Part shown: positions 53,501 through 55,883 of the stretch, piece by piece
Layout of the letters: each line of letters starts with the position of its first letter
Numbering within the stretch: the stretch's first letter is position 1
NCBI GenBank assembly: GCA_947044405.1
Contig: CAMRHE010000028.1
Coordinates: 7,648,001-7,712,000 of the forward strand
Reading direction: 5' to 3'
Source: Leptodactylus fallax
Taxonomy: Eukaryota > Chordata > Amphibia > Anura > Leptodactylidae
Length of the DNA stretch: 64,000 nt
The notes under the pieces: model-generated
What the model was told of the DNA's origin: nothing
Databases searched by the model: none
What the model saw: the letters and a program-made list of their open reading frames with translations, nothing else
Position numbers and translations under genes: made by a program

Positions 53501-54716
53501 AATTATATATAGTAATGAAAAATTACAAATTTTATATTTGGAATCATTAAAAAAAATGTGTCTAGATATTGCTATTATGTATTACATATATTATAATATA
53601 TTATATTATATAATATACATGCCGTTGTTTTGATTCTCTCAGAAAATCCAGCGAATCTGTCCAGTATTGGTGGTCACACATGCTGAGTAGCTCAGTCTGA
53701 CTATCTGGATCTCTCTATACATGGGTGAAGAAGTGGATGCTACTGTGGTGCAGGCCAGCCAATATGAATCAGAGCACTAAAAGTGGCGCCTTCTCACCAA
53801 CCCTGGACACATTAGATGGACTTTCTAAGAGGAAATCAAAAGGACAGCAGGGGGCACCGTAACAAGTATGTACCTGGAATATCTGGACACAGGAGCATTT
53901 TTTTTAAATGATTGCAATTGAATTTTTTTTTTTTTTGCATAATCTAACAGAAAAATGTAATAATGAATCATGGGGCAACCACTTTTTTGGTCCTAAATGT
54001 TAACCTAAGCTCTTGAGTCCAATGTGGGTGTATAATAACAAAGATGTCGTTTCACTCAAACGACAGCAAATTTCTAAATATAGGTAGGTTACAAACCAGA
54101 CTGACTGTCTGAATCATCATCTTCATCATCTTCATCTTCCTCTTCATCATCTTCATCGTCATCCTCATCATCATCTTCTTCATTGGAGTCATCGGAGTCC
54201 TTGCTGCTGGGGATATCAGAGTCCGTTCCTCGAAATTTGTCCAGTAGCGACTTTGCAGCATGTACGTGATGCGGTGTTTTTATTGCTGGTGAGTTATTAT
54301 CCAGAGTTTTCTCCTTACAGAGATTGTGTAATAAAGGGGACCCACTTGGCCTCAGGACAGATTTGCTGGATGAATTTTTTTTTCACACAGGAACTCAGAT
54401 TGATTGGAGTGGAAAACTGGGCGCTAGTGGAGACCGTGATATTGTCACCTAGTTTATGTTCCCGCTTCGATTTGGTGGTAAGCGCCAGGGGGGCATCCTG
54501 GATGACAGAAGGGAGGACTCCATTTGGCTGGTGATTTCCCAACAGAGCTTTTGTTAAGAAGGGGTTGGAGTGATTATTCTCTAGGGAATGTGGTTTGTGA
54601 CATAAAGAGTTGGAGATGGGACTGGAAACCGGCGGTGATACAATTGTCTTTTTCTGGTGCTTGGAGCCATCCTGTGACTTGTTTAGTTGTGCAGGGAATG
54701 TCTGTTTGTGGTGATC
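6053..54716 (-). CDS. BAZ2B: BAZ2B, 30 visible coding exons (5' part missing)
   Basis: Chromatin reader of the BAZ/WAL family; in mammals BAZ2B pairs with ISWI-type ATPases in the nucleus and binds histone H3 tails and acetyl-lysine. Joined exons (high to low): 54716-54097, 52343-52074, 51243-51183, 49682-49574, 45862-45761, 38225-38015, 37578-37486, 37399-37338, 36143-36078, 33536-33471, 28956-28912, 28360-28334, 25876-25811, 24553-24413, 23910-23656, 23058-22844, 22753-22679, 21635-21401, 19006-18944, 18823-18679, 18524-17866, 17766-17487, 17288-17133, 15109-14952, 13762-13452, 13055-12920, 10013-9867, 8751-8483, 7559-7416, 6206-6053. All junction phases agree. Linker sequences such as IQDAPLALTTK and FRGTDSDIPSSKDS, and the PHD and bromodomain, fit BAZ2B rather than BAZ2A. 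About 1,779 codons are visible, against roughly 2,170 residues in the human protein as I recall it; the missing part is N-terminal. The first visible exon has a one-base frameshift. Confidence 0.96.
6658..6889. mobile_element. MITE with CTAGGTTCACACCTGCG ends
   Basis: Inverted ends CTAGGTTCACACCTGCG and CGCAGGTGTGACCGTAGCCTG; inner CCGCGGACCCCATAGACTAT. In the intron between the two bromodomain exons. Confidence 0.78.
7416..7559 (-). CDS. BAZ2B: BAZ2B visible exon 29: bromodomain, first half
   Basis: 144 bp, acceptor TTTTTTTAG, donor GGCCA/GTAAGT. It encodes ILSEMESHEDAWPFLLPVNL, then VPGYKKVIKKPMDFATIREK, with the WPF shelf and the ZA loop of a bromodomain. The last codon is completed by the A at the start of the final coding exon. 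Confidence 0.96.
7735..8018. mobile_element. TTAA-flanked T2-type MITE
   Basis: 284 bp bounded by TTAA, with inverted ends TTAAAGGGGTTGCGCCAAGT and ACTTGGTACAACCCCTTTAA. In the BAZ2B intron 7560-8482. Confidence 0.85.
8483..8751 (-). CDS. BAZ2B: BAZ2B visible exon 28: Lys/Ser-rich PHD-bromodomain linker
   Basis: 269 bp, acceptor ACCATAG, donor TGTAG/GTAAGA. It encodes ASGHTLKMKKANLKGKK and a Lys/Ser/Glu-rich stretch ending DDPKDLALC. Composition is low-complexity and basic; the ends match the BAZ2B linker. Confidence 0.95.
9044..9508 (+). CDS. GIY-YIG endonuclease domain of a Penelope-like element (5'-truncated ORF)
   Basis: The open frame extends upstream of the Met at 9101 (the preceding codons read SPCLHKRC), so that Met is not a real start. 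It carries the Cys/His-rich RCMTCKHI lead-in, then NVVYLIMCVQCPTTGLYVGE, the GIY-YIG core with VYLI and YVG, then QRLSQRMNSHR and a C-terminal KRKEWEYKFMQTF segment. This is the 3' end of the long single ORF of Penelope-like elements. The RT part is missing, so it cannot act alone. Frame is otherwise undamaged. Confidence 0.88.
   Translation: MARKAPTENGTSPCLHKRCMTCKHIHTTDSVPIPQSQQVHRIRGTFSCRSSNVVYLIMCVQCPTTGLYVGETGQRLSQRMNSHRSNINNSRTDLPVAAHFSGENHSIEDLRVVVLMGHFKTQEKRKEWEYKFMQTFQTLQFGLNIHASFMSHYV
9705..9775 (+). ncRNA. hammerhead-ribozyme-like core in Penelope pLTR
   Basis: CTGATGA at 9720-9726 is followed by a hairpin (AGGGAG ... CTCCT) and then GAAA at 9748-9751, the conserved core order of hammerhead ribozymes, which are known in Penelope-like pLTRs. 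The same motif occurs inverted in the left arm (about 8983-9016). I could not assign a convincing cleavage triplet or stem I, so activity is unproven. Confidence 0.45.
9867..10013 (-). CDS. BAZ2B: BAZ2B visible exon 27: PHD zinc finger
   Basis: 147 bp (49 codons), phase 0 on both sides, acceptor GTGTTGCAG, donor AAG/GTAAGC. It encodes a complete C4HC3 PHD: YCQIC, CDGCDKGCHTYC and WFCPAC provide the zinc ligands. This finger reads the unmodified histone H3 N-terminus in the mammalian protein. A Penelope-like insertion ends about 40 bp past its donor. Confidence 0.97.
10390..10726. repeat. degenerate TAGTGCCCC tandem-like repeat (left of element A)
   Basis: Irregular copies of GGAATAGTGCCCCTTTGTGC with spacing of about 30-40 bp. 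It continues after element A (12361-12470, e.g. ATAATACTCCCCC), so element A split it. Confidence 0.6.
10729..12358 (+). mobile_element. Tc1-like transposon A, full length, in BAZ2B intron
   Basis: 1630 bp flanked by TA (10727-10728 and 12359-12360). The outer repeat starts CAGTACAGACCAAAAGTTTG. The inverted repeats are unusually long, about 269 bp (10729-10997 and 12090-12358), so the last 35 codons of the transposase lie inside the 3' repeat and are mirrored, antisense, in the 5' repeat. It lies in the intron before the PHD exon, antisense to BAZ2B, within a degenerate GTGCCCC-rich repeat. A short relative sits at 1450-1722. Confidence 0.94.
11143..12195 (+). CDS. Tc1-like transposase (element A), intact
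   Basis: A 350-codon frame with no interruption, starting MARKKQLSKEKR. The paired HTH domain occupies about residues 1-110, with a GRPR-type motif (RKGRPRVTS) in the linker. Catalytic residues are in LWSDESKFE, QQDNDPKHTS and DLNPIEMVW (DD34E). The C-terminus KAKGGYFEEPRI is encoded within the 3' terminal inverted repeat. Nothing suggests decay, so this is a candidate active enzyme. Confidence 0.95.
   Translation: MARKKQLSKEKRVAIITLRNEGQSVRKIGKTLKVSPSAVAKTIKRYKETGSHEDRPRKGRPRVTSAAEDKFIRVTSLRNRRLTAAQIRDQVNATQSSSSRHISTTTVKRRLCAAGLHGKIAARKPLLRTGNKHKRLVWAKEHKEWTLDLWKSVLWSDESKFENFGSKDRVFVRRRKGERMDSTCLVPTMKHGGGGVMVWGCFPGDTVGDLFKIEGILNQHGYHSILQRHAIPSGLRLVGPSFIFQQDNDPKHTSRLCKGYLTKKESDGVLRQMTWPPQSPDLNPIEMVWGELDRSVKAKGPTSAKHLWELLQDCWKTISGDYLLKVIKRMPRVCKAVIKAKGGYFEEPRI
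12920..13055 (-). CDS. BAZ2B: BAZ2B visible exon 26: helical segment before PHD
   Basis: 136 bp, acceptor TATCTGCAG, donor GTT/GTGAGT. It encodes DIAPGLKVWRKALSESRSAA and QVSLCIQQLQKSIAWEKSIM, strongly conserved just before the PHD. Confidence 0.95.
13452..13762 (-). CDS. BAZ2B: BAZ2B visible exon 25: linker before PHD
   Basis: 311 bp, acceptor TGCTGCTTAG, donor GACGG/GTAGGT. It starts GWMCPELDSEREDLVYHEHK and includes KSDNPLDIAVTRLTDLERNI and YLKSPLSTTIQIKLDNVGTV, ending SGDGDG. Part of the tail may be alternatively spliced in other species, by recollection. Confidence 0.95.
13871..14078. mobile_element. MITE with CTAGGGCTACAC ends
   Basis: Inverted ends CTAGGGCTACACGGTGACAT and CTGTGTAGCCCTAG, with an internal ATGTAGTCATGTGAC segment. 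In the intron 13763-14951. Confidence 0.72.
14436..14836. mobile_element. diverged MITE of the GTTTAGTGT type
   Basis: Contains TGGGACACTAACACACCCAC, ATGCGCAGTAAAGCTGAGG and GGTTTAGTGCT as in copies 1-3, but divergent. Boundaries estimated. In the BAZ2B intron 13763-14951. Confidence 0.5.
14952..15109 (-). CDS. BAZ2B: BAZ2B visible exon 24, followed by a GC-AG intron
   Basis: 158 bp, acceptor TTCATACAG. It encodes GEVTRDVVENWCMEDHEMEV and ILQQVEDLERRVASASLQVK. The exon ends GTGAAG and the intron begins GCAAGG, a GC donor in otherwise good consensus (AAG/GCAAGG). This end matches the expected VK/GWMCPE junction. A GT three codons' distance upstream (CAA/GTGAAG) would drop V and K. Confidence 0.92.
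15251..16817 (+). mobile_element. Tc1-like transposon C, full length, in BAZ2B intron
   Basis: 1567 bp flanked by TA (15249-15250 and 16818-16819). The inverted repeats are short (about 45 bp) and start CAGTCATGGCCATAAGTTTT. It lies between BAZ2B exons at 14952-15109 and 17133-17288, antisense to the gene. Its left end is only about 140 bp upstream of the acceptor of the 15109-14952 exon. Confidence 0.94.
15591..16640 (+). CDS. Tc1-like transposase (element C), intact
   Basis: A 349-codon frame; the real start is probably codon 12 (MVISRETRAVI), as in related proteins. An HTH domain is followed by PGRPRKTSKRQ. The DDE residues are in VIFSDESPF, FQYDGAPCHKA and DLNPIENLW. It ends KKKGQHCKY. 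It is only distantly similar to the other three transposases here and represents a separate Tc1 lineage. Confidence 0.94.
   Translation: MLAIIVSLLLTMVISRETRAVIIALHKNGLTGKSIAARKIAPQSTIYHIIKNFKERGSIGAKKAPGRPRKTSKRQDRLLKVFQLRDRATSSAELAEEWQQAGVSAFARTVRRRLLKQGLVSRRAAKKPLLSRKNIRDRLIFCKRYREWTAEDWGKVIFSDESPFRLFGTSGKQLIRRRRGERYHQSCLMPTVKHPETIHVWGCFSAKGIGSLTVLPKNTAMNKEWYQNVLQEQRLPTVQEQFGAQQCLFQYDGAPCHKAKVITKWLREQNIEILGPWPGNSPDLNPIENLWSIIKRRVDKQKPTNSDKIKALILQEWTAISQDLVQKLIESMPGRIAEVLKKKGQHCKY
17006..17093. mobile_element. short TTAA-flanked MITE
   Basis: 88 bp starting TTAAAGGGGTTT and ending AACCCCATTAA, with an inner inverted repeat (AATAGATGA ... TCATCTATT). It ends about 40 bp past the donor of the 17288-17133 exon. 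Confidence 0.75.
17133..17288 (-). CDS. BAZ2B: BAZ2B visible exon 23: WHIM3-like WWRI segment
   Basis: 156 bp, acceptor GCTATAG, donor GACT/GTAAGT. It encodes MQFGWWRITDPEDLKSLVKV and LNLRGIREKSLQKQIQKHLD, the conserved WHIM3/D-TOX region before the PHD finger. Confidence 0.95.
17487..17766 (-). CDS. BAZ2B: BAZ2B visible exon 22: Pro-rich linker
   Basis: 280 bp, acceptor ACTTGTAG, donor GAAG/GTACTT. It contains LMGLQFCGWPSPVVPG and VDFPSPRPIPE, conserved in BAZ2B. Confidence 0.94.
17866..18524 (-). CDS. BAZ2B: BAZ2B visible exon 21: long Ser/Pro-rich linker
   Basis: The longest exon here at 659 bp, acceptor TTGTATAG, donor CAG/GTTAGT. It contains LEEMAKEKERKRQAENLKIK, FLQKPGSFSKLSKLLEVAKM and WFSLLPRTPCDD, landmarks of the BAZ2B linker, then Ser/Pro/Gln-rich sequence. 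Largely low complexity and probably disordered. Confidence 0.95.
18679..18823 (-). CDS. BAZ2B: BAZ2B visible exon 20: WHIM2 motif
   Basis: 145 bp, acceptor TTTTCACAG, donor GAAG/GTGAGA. It contains GQDRYRRRYWILPQCGGIFV, the signature of the WHIM2/WSD motif of BAZ proteins, implicated in ISWI and linker-DNA contacts. Confidence 0.96.
18944..19006 (-). CDS. BAZ2B: BAZ2B visible exon 19: 63-bp coiled-coil exon
   Basis: Twenty-one codons with acceptor CACTCTAG and donor AAG/GTAATG, starting DDGDQTATVEELEKQIEKLL. Phase 0 on both sides. It leads directly into the WHIM2 exon. Confidence 0.94.
19565..21173 (+). mobile_element. Tc1-like transposon D, full length but inactivated
   Basis: 1609 bp flanked by TA (19563-19564 and 21174-21175). 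The inverted repeats are about 215 bp (19565-19783 and 20958-21173), starting CAGTGCCTTGCGAAAGTATT. It lies in the BAZ2B intron between 18944-19006 and 21401-21635 and is inserted inside an older MITE whose arms flank it. Confidence 0.93.
19957..20955 (+). pseudogene. Tc1-like transposase (element D), broken by an 11-bp deletion
   Basis: The frame opens at 19957 (MKTKEHTRQVHD) and runs 290 codons with two catalytic motifs intact (LWSDETKIE and QQDNDPKHKA). At about 20765-20768, right after NQSPD, roughly 11 bp are missing compared with the other elements' SPDLNPIE motif. The frame shifts and stops at 20829. The rest of the gene continues in another frame from about 20768 to the stop at 20955, ending in an AKGGATKY-like tail. 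The protein would lack the third catalytic residue. It is most like the element B transposase. Confidence 0.92.
21401..21635 (-). CDS. BAZ2B: BAZ2B visible exon 18: basic NLS-like segment and acidic tract
   Basis: 235 bp, acceptor ACTTCACAG, donor GAG/GTACAA. It encodes LRIIHAKKTGKRDS, PTPGRKRRRKG (a likely nuclear localisation signal) and then an Asp/Glu-rich run of about 30 residues ending in a KKGKK cluster. Confidence 0.95.
22679..22753 (-). CDS. BAZ2B: BAZ2B visible exon 17: DDT/WHIM continuation
   Basis: 75 bp, acceptor ATTTTAG, donor CAA/GTAAGT. It encodes EIDKSLDHMSNLRRDKWMVE and GKLR, a conserved basic helix. Confidence 0.94.
22844..23058 (-). CDS. BAZ2B: BAZ2B visible exon 16: DDT C-terminal part / WHIM1
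   Basis: 215 bp, acceptor CTTTAAG, donor TTAG/GTAAGT. It encodes INRDNVSEILQIFMEAHCGQ, PAEKAAVFAFLVNELACSKS and neighbours, the segment that follows DDT and carries the first WHIM motif. Confidence 0.95.
23656..23910 (-). CDS. BAZ2B: BAZ2B visible exon 15: DDT domain, first part
   Basis: 255 bp, phase 0 on both sides, acceptor TTCTTTTAG, donor AAG/GTAAAG. It encodes LPRIPGLVLSGSTFSNCLMV, FLRNFGKVL and LLVRLLSAAVCDPG. This is the helical DDT module, thought to bind DNA or ISWI partners. Confidence 0.96.
24413..24553 (-). CDS. BAZ2B: BAZ2B visible exon 14: end of coiled coil, entry to DDT
   Basis: 141 bp, phase 0 on both sides, acceptor CCTATAG, donor AAG/GTGTGT. It encodes ERERLKQEKQDEKRLNKERK and more, then ELAKELKKPTEDMCLADQK, the conserved run-in to the DDT domain. 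Confidence 0.95.
25162..25789. mobile_element. TTAA-flanked MITE next to an exon donor
   Basis: 628 bp with ends TTAAAAGGAATGTGTCA and TGACACTTTCCTTTTAA. AT-rich with no coding capacity. It ends about 21 bp past the donor of the 25876-25811 exon. Confidence 0.8.
25811..25876 (-). CDS. BAZ2B: BAZ2B visible exon 13: 66-bp coiled-coil exon
   Basis: 66 bp, phase 0 on both sides, acceptor TTTGCTAG, donor GAG/GTAGGT. It encodes ERERRRQHIMLLKAVEARKK plus two residues. A TTAA-ended MITE finishes about 21 bp past the donor. Confidence 0.94.
26264..26665. mobile_element. TTAA-flanked T2-type MITE, unexpanded relative of the satellite
   Basis: Starts TTAAAGGGAACCTGTCA and ends TGACAGGTTCCCCTTTAA, with TTAA at both ends; no coding capacity. 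T2-type MITEs with TTAAAGG ends are known in Xenopus. Internal segments TTATAGAGCAGGAGGAGAGG and GAGTCCAGTGGGTGGT also occur at the left and right edges of the 57749-62613 satellite. Confidence 0.88.
27453..27741. repeat. minisatellite, ~23-bp unit, ~12 copies
   Basis: Diverged tandem copies of CAGACCTGTCAGCAGACCAA plus CTG. Located in the BAZ2B intron 25877-28333. Divergence between copies suggests it is older than the 49- and 51-bp arrays. Confidence 0.9.
28334..28360 (-). CDS. BAZ2B: BAZ2B visible exon 12: 27-bp microexon
   Basis: Nine codons, ELERHRLDM, between a good pyrimidine-rich acceptor (CTTTCTACCAG) and donor ATG/GTATGG. The peptide resembles one I recall from mammalian BAZ2B isoforms. 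Both flanking introns are in phase 0, so inclusion adds nine residues in frame. It is far too short to show as an ORF. Confidence 0.88.
28912..28956 (-). CDS. BAZ2B: BAZ2B visible exon 11: 45-bp coiled-coil exon
   Basis: Fifteen codons (EKEMRRQQAVLLKHQ), acceptor CTTTAAG, donor CAG/GTCTGT (a weak donor lacking the usual A at +3). Phase 0 on both sides. Confidence 0.92.
29979..30261. mobile_element. MITE with GTTTAGTGT inner repeats, copy 1
   Basis: Left end TTAAAGGGAACTTTTCAGGT; right end TGACCTGTCAGGTTCCCTTT. The inner GGTTTAGTGTTCC and GCATGCGCACTGAAGCT link it to the copies at 34704-35060 and ~838-1226. Right TTAA is mutated. Confidence 0.75.
31000..31283. repeat. minisatellite, ~37-bp unit, ~7 copies
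   Basis: Tandem copies of GGCAGATCAGGGCTCAGGGG followed by ACTTGGCTTGTTCACCT. In the BAZ2B intron 28957-33470. The short open frames over it are repeat artefacts. Confidence 0.9.
31712..32083. mobile_element. TTAA-flanked MITE with ACGTCCT ends
   Basis: 372 bp with ends TTAAAGAGGACCTTTCACGT and ACGTGAAAGGCCCTCTTTAA, and an internal palindrome GTGCGCTGAATTCAGCGCAC. No coding capacity. Confidence 0.85.
32769..33304. mobile_element. possible TTAA-flanked MITE
   Basis: TTAA at both ends (TTAAAGGGGG ... TTCCTTTAA) and a GGGTCTTGACTC-like inner pair (GACTCTTGACACC; GAGTCAAGACCC). Ends are weakly paired. Confidence 0.4.
33471..33536 (-). CDS. BAZ2B: BAZ2B visible exon 10: 66-bp coiled-coil exon
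   Basis: 66 bp, phase 0 on both sides, with acceptor ATGCACAG and donor AAAG/GTTAGT. It starts AKKKKKEDAANAKILEAEKR. Same length and phase as exons 9 and 13. Confidence 0.94.
34704..35060. mobile_element. MITE with GTTTAGTGT inner repeats, copy 2 (complete)
   Basis: 357 bp bounded by TTAA; ends TTAAAGGGAATCTGTCAGGT and CCTGACAGATTCCCTTTAA, with inverted GGGACACTAAACC inside both ends. Confidence 0.82.
36078..36143 (-). CDS. BAZ2B: BAZ2B visible exon 9: 66-bp coiled-coil exon
   Basis: A 66-bp exon of 22 codons, phase 0 on both sides, with acceptor CTCTTAG and donor GAG/GTATAA. It encodes EKIKRIEQIRMEKELRAQQ plus three residues. It could be skipped without a frameshift. Confidence 0.94.
36205..36246. 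repeat. (TA)n microsatellite
   Basis: About 40 bp of perfect TA preceded by a short GT run, in the BAZ2B intron 36144-37337. Confidence 0.92.
37338..37399 (-). CDS. BAZ2B: BAZ2B visible exon 8: coiled coil
   Basis: 62 bp with acceptor GTTCCAG and donor CAG/GTAACA. It encodes IMAAEEKRKQKEQIKIMKQQ, a charged helix, and ends in phase 0, opening a run of phase-0 exons. Confidence 0.94.
37486..37578 (-). CDS. BAZ2B: BAZ2B visible exon 7: coiled coil
   Basis: 93 bp with acceptor GATTCTAG and donor CAAG/GTACAA. It encodes IARQAAQIKLLRKLQKQEQ and more of the Lys/Gln/Glu-rich helix. Only 86 bp of intron separate it from the next exon. Confidence 0.94.
38015..38225 (-). CDS. BAZ2B: BAZ2B visible exon 6: end of MBD and two AT-hook-like motifs
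   Basis: Acceptor is TTTTACAG; donor is CCAGG/GTATGT. It begins GLQWCLLNEEE, then carries two GRPPN motifs (EGRRGRPPNP and RRRKGRPPNV) resembling AT hooks that bind the minor groove, then enters the KLLRKLQAQ coiled coil. 211 bp. Confidence 0.95.
39535..40251 (+). CDS. LINE ORF2 C-terminal part (end of reverse transcriptase)
   Basis: About 235 codons without a stop, containing GLITDDDDREYRELNRFFVD, NHLKINAGKTKEMVVHF and YKYLGLLLNNKLDW, which are the thumb-side conserved segments after the RT catalytic box, followed by the LINE C-terminal region. The YADD-type box itself is missing. No authentic start codon. The undamaged frame suggests a young insertion. Confidence 0.87.
   Translation, partial: FQHSAIVGLITDDDDREYRELNRFFVDWCHQNHLKINAGKTKEMVVHFRKGRCPPKPVDILGTGIEIVNTYKYLGLLLNNKLDWADHMEALYRKGHSRLYLLRKLRAFGIRGALLRTFFNSVVASAIFFGVACWGSSISTRDRNKLDKLIRRASSVLGSPLDPVQVVGDRRILSMVSSMRKKKSHPMHETVIALSSTVSDRLLHPRCEKERYRKSFLPTAVRLYNQHRPKRRSLHTEN
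39535..40462 (+). mobile_element. 5'-truncated non-LTR retrotransposon (CR1/L2/Rex-type) with (ATT)n tail
   Basis: The last part of a LINE ORF2 is followed by about 180 bp of 3' UTR ending in GTGGGACTATTAAAGG and an (ATT)n microsatellite (40434-40462), typical of CR1/L2/Rex-type LINEs. It lies in the large BAZ2B intron (38226-45760), antisense to the gene. Left end is a truncation. Confidence 0.85.
41048..41067. repeat. short (TA)n microsatellite
   Basis: About ten TA units in the large BAZ2B intron. Confidence 0.85.
41443..41660. repeat. (GATA)n microsatellite, interrupted
   Basis: Long GATA runs with interruptions such as CTACAGATAGA and GACAGAC. Probably highly polymorphic in length. In the large BAZ2B intron. 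Confidence 0.95.
41661..43240. other. intronic stretch, nothing recognised
   Basis: Part of BAZ2B intron 38226-45760 between the GATA microsatellite and the 49-bp minisatellite. No open frame here resembles a known protein; a TTAAAGGGCAGTGCG motif at ~42621 may be one end of a MITE. Confidence 0.4.
43241..44617. repeat. minisatellite, 49-bp unit, ~28 copies
   Basis: The unit reads TAACCTATCTATCTGCAGGG followed by CTGGGGTGATATGCTGGTTC and TGGTGACAC. Copies vary by a few substitutions; some have ATACTGG or GCATGATG variants. It is in the large BAZ2B intron 38226-45760. No coding meaning. Confidence 0.95.
45761..45862 (-). CDS. BAZ2B: BAZ2B visible exon 5: MBD/TAM C-terminal half
   Basis: A 102-bp phase-0 exon, isolated in a large intron, with acceptor TTTTTTCAG and donor CCACAG/GTATCC. 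It encodes 34 residues starting YLSRNGIMDI and ending FYEARDGPQ, which complete the MBD. It has no long ORF of its own because of its size; it was found by looking for the MBD piece missing between its neighbours. Confidence 0.95.
46182..46717. mobile_element. possible TTAA-flanked MITE
   Basis: TTAA at both ends (CTTAAGGGGTTTTT ... AAGTCCCTTTAAG), with inner GGATAGACCATCAATATGTG and CCTACTATAGGCCATCAATG in opposite orientation. In the intron 45863-49573. Confidence 0.5.
46719..46940. mobile_element. MITE with AAGGCCCCAC ends, copy 1
   Basis: Ends CTAAGGCCCCACATTGTGGA and CAACGTGGGGCCTCAGCTT are inverted. A second copy is at 56317-56608. Confidence 0.7.
48223..48403. mobile_element. foldback MITE, near-perfect 180-bp palindrome
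   Basis: The arms TGGGGCAGATTTAATAAAAC ... AACCAATCACAGT and ACTGTGATTGGTT ... AATAAATCTGCCCCA are nearly perfect inverted copies around a ~45-bp centre. It could form a long hairpin. Widespread in frog genomes by recollection. Confidence 0.85.
48600..49045. mobile_element. retroelement 3' remnant (class uncertain)
   Basis: A non-coding stretch around the hammerhead-like motif. On the plus strand it ends in a GTATTAATAAAGTTATGATA-type tail with a polyadenylation-like hexamer. No protein is visible. A Penelope-like or non-autonomous hammerhead element is the best guess. Confidence 0.35.
48775..48830 (-). ncRNA. degenerate hammerhead-like motif in a retroelement remnant
   Basis: On the minus strand: a TATGA relic of CTGATGA, a short hairpin (GAG ... 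CTC), GAAA, then ACG-TG-CGT (a three-pair stem III) and C, and flanking CAACC/GGTTG that can close stem I. The layout fits a type I hammerhead with a minimal stem III. The core has substitutions and is probably dead. Confidence 0.4.
49127..49334. mobile_element. TTAA-flanked MITE (GGTTGTGTCTGGTA family), copy 1
   Basis: 208 bp bounded by TTAA, with CATAGGTTGTGTCTGGTACT and GCAGCTC segments that recur at 19500-19560 and, in diverged form, at 52727-52942. Confidence 0.75.
49574..49682 (-). CDS. BAZ2B: BAZ2B visible exon 4: MBD/TAM core
   Basis: Acceptor is CCTATAG; donor is AAG/GTAAAA. It encodes WQRETRLKN, GRLQGEV and APCGKKFRQYPEVMK, the conserved core of the MBD/TAM fold. 109 bp, ending in phase 0. 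Confidence 0.95.
51183..51243 (-). CDS. BAZ2B: BAZ2B visible exon 3: basic KRRRV start of MBD/TAM domain
   Basis: 61 bp with acceptor TTTTTAAG and donor TATGG/GTAGGT. It encodes a basic cluster (AKRRRVTDERELRIPLEY) that leads into the methyl-CpG-binding-like TAM domain. The split Gly codon joins to the TGG of the next exon. Confidence 0.94.
52074..52343 (-). CDS. BAZ2B: BAZ2B visible exon 2: Ser-Asp tract and linker before MBD
   Basis: Acceptor is CTCCAAACAG; donor is TGCG/GTATCT. It begins with an alternating Ser/Asp/Glu stretch and ESDSDTEGEK, followed by a Ser/Pro/Ala linker with HSTP and SSAPAALC, which match the BAZ2B linker. 270 bp, phase 1 to phase 1. Low-complexity acidic tracts of this kind are probably disordered. 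Confidence 0.93.
52727..52942. mobile_element. TTAA-flanked MITE (GGTTGTGTCTGGTA family), copy 2
   Basis: Bounded by TTAA (TTAAAGGGATTGTACAGGAT ... AAATACCCTTAA), with GGTATTGCAG and CATGTTTTCTAGTCCTGG arms like the MITE split by element D. Confidence 0.7.
52943..53206. mobile_element. possible adjoining MITE
   Basis: Follows the previous MITE with no gap and ends CTGGAAACCCCTTTTAAAG; inner GGTGATCAATGTGTGATCGG is a motif common in such elements. Boundaries uncertain. Confidence 0.4.
53207..54096. other. intronic stretch, nothing recognised
   Basis: Between the MITE cluster and the first visible BAZ2B exon. AT-rich with a TATAATATATTATA-type cluster at 53580-53625. Confidence 0.4.
54097..54716 (-). 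CDS. BAZ2B: BAZ2B visible exon 1: N-terminal Ser/Asn-rich region and acidic tract, frameshifted
   Basis: Acceptor is TTTTCATGCAG before GAT CAC; donor is TCTG/GTTTGT. The first part carries NPFLTKALLGNHQPNG and IQDAPLALTTK, typical of BAZ2B. The last part carries FRGTDSDIPSSKDS and then an Asp/Glu run of about 30 residues. The two parts are in different frames; the switch falls at a run of nine A (T on the plus strand, 54375-54383). The exon is 620 bp, whereas phase continuity with the next exon needs 619. No plausible intron exists there, so this is either an assembly homopolymer error or a true one-base insertion. Confidence 0.9.
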
Positions 54717-55883
54717 CTGCATGAAAACAGAAAAATATGCATAAATACAATAAGATTGACAAAGGTTCATCTACCACTTCCCCTATATACCCACCATGAA
54801 TGGGGCAAGTGGTAGACAAAGCACTATTTACCAGTATCTAGCAGATCAAACACATGTAGCTGACCAAGATACCTGTGCTATATCAATAGCGTAGCGCCGG
54901 CGATTCTCTGACAGCTACACCTGTACCCTACCACTAATTCCTAGGTAATGTGCTTAGAGGTCTTCGATGTTAGCTGGAGGGTTACATAACTAGGGGGGTA
55001 GAGTGCGTGTCCTCATCATATCAAGAAACCACTATTGTAAATTATACATTATAGTTGGAGGAAATGTTACGGATTCTGCATTGTGTGAAGATTAGCTCTT
55101 TGATACAGGATCAGACTACACAGGGTTTGCTTGTAGTCTGTTACCATGGAGACACATAGGTCTGTTTAGAATCTTTAGACACAACTGGTAGGATTTGTTT
55201 GAGAGACTGCTTGCCAAGTTGTTCATTTTCTTTTCATTTTAGATATATTAGAGCAATGGAAATGGTTGCAAAGTTGAATATCAAAAGACCACATATAGTA
55301 TGTCAGCCTCAAAAAACTAGAAATGAAGTATATCTGAGCTCAGTTTTTATGAATTTGGCAAAGAAAATCCAAATCCCATTTTCACAGTGATTTTAGAATG
55401 TGAAACACAAATATTACTAGAATTATAATATTCCATTCATAACCTGTCAATATATTACACAGCGATGAACGCAGGATCTATAAACAATTACCAGCAAAGG
55501 CCGCAATCACATTAACCACACGTATATGCACAACAATACACACCGAAGGCAATTTCACAGCAAACCAACTATCCTGCCCATATGATAATACCATGTGATA
55601 AAATGGACAGTCAATGTAGCTGATGCCTAGGTCAGGTATGAAGCCTCTAACCCCGATGCTATCATCACAAAACAAAAATATAGGCAACTTTCCAATACCC
55701 TTTTTGCTTCAAGTCCACTCTATTGTCAAGCCCTCGATTTGTTGTCAGTGAATGGAAACATTCTCATTAAAAGTTTGTCACTATAATTTTTGGAAACAGC
55801 AATTAAGCTGCCACATGTTGCCATGGTGAGTCTGAGATTAAGCCTCCTTCCTCTGGATCAGTCGGAATATATATTGAACCTTA
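54717..55883. other. upstream intron, nothing recognised
   Basis: Upstream of the first visible BAZ2B exon. No further BAZ2B exon was seen. The 63-codon frame at 55199-55390 matches nothing I know. Confidence 0.45.

Noticed and set aside
54340..54390. A small intron as an explanation of the frame change in the first visible BAZ2B exon
   Set aside because: The gap would be about 20 bp, far below the minimum for vertebrate splicing; a one-base indel in A9 explains it fully.
55199..55390. A 63-codon frame (RAMEMVAKLNIKRPHIV...)
   Set aside because: No recognised family, no splice context and no promoter; probably chance.
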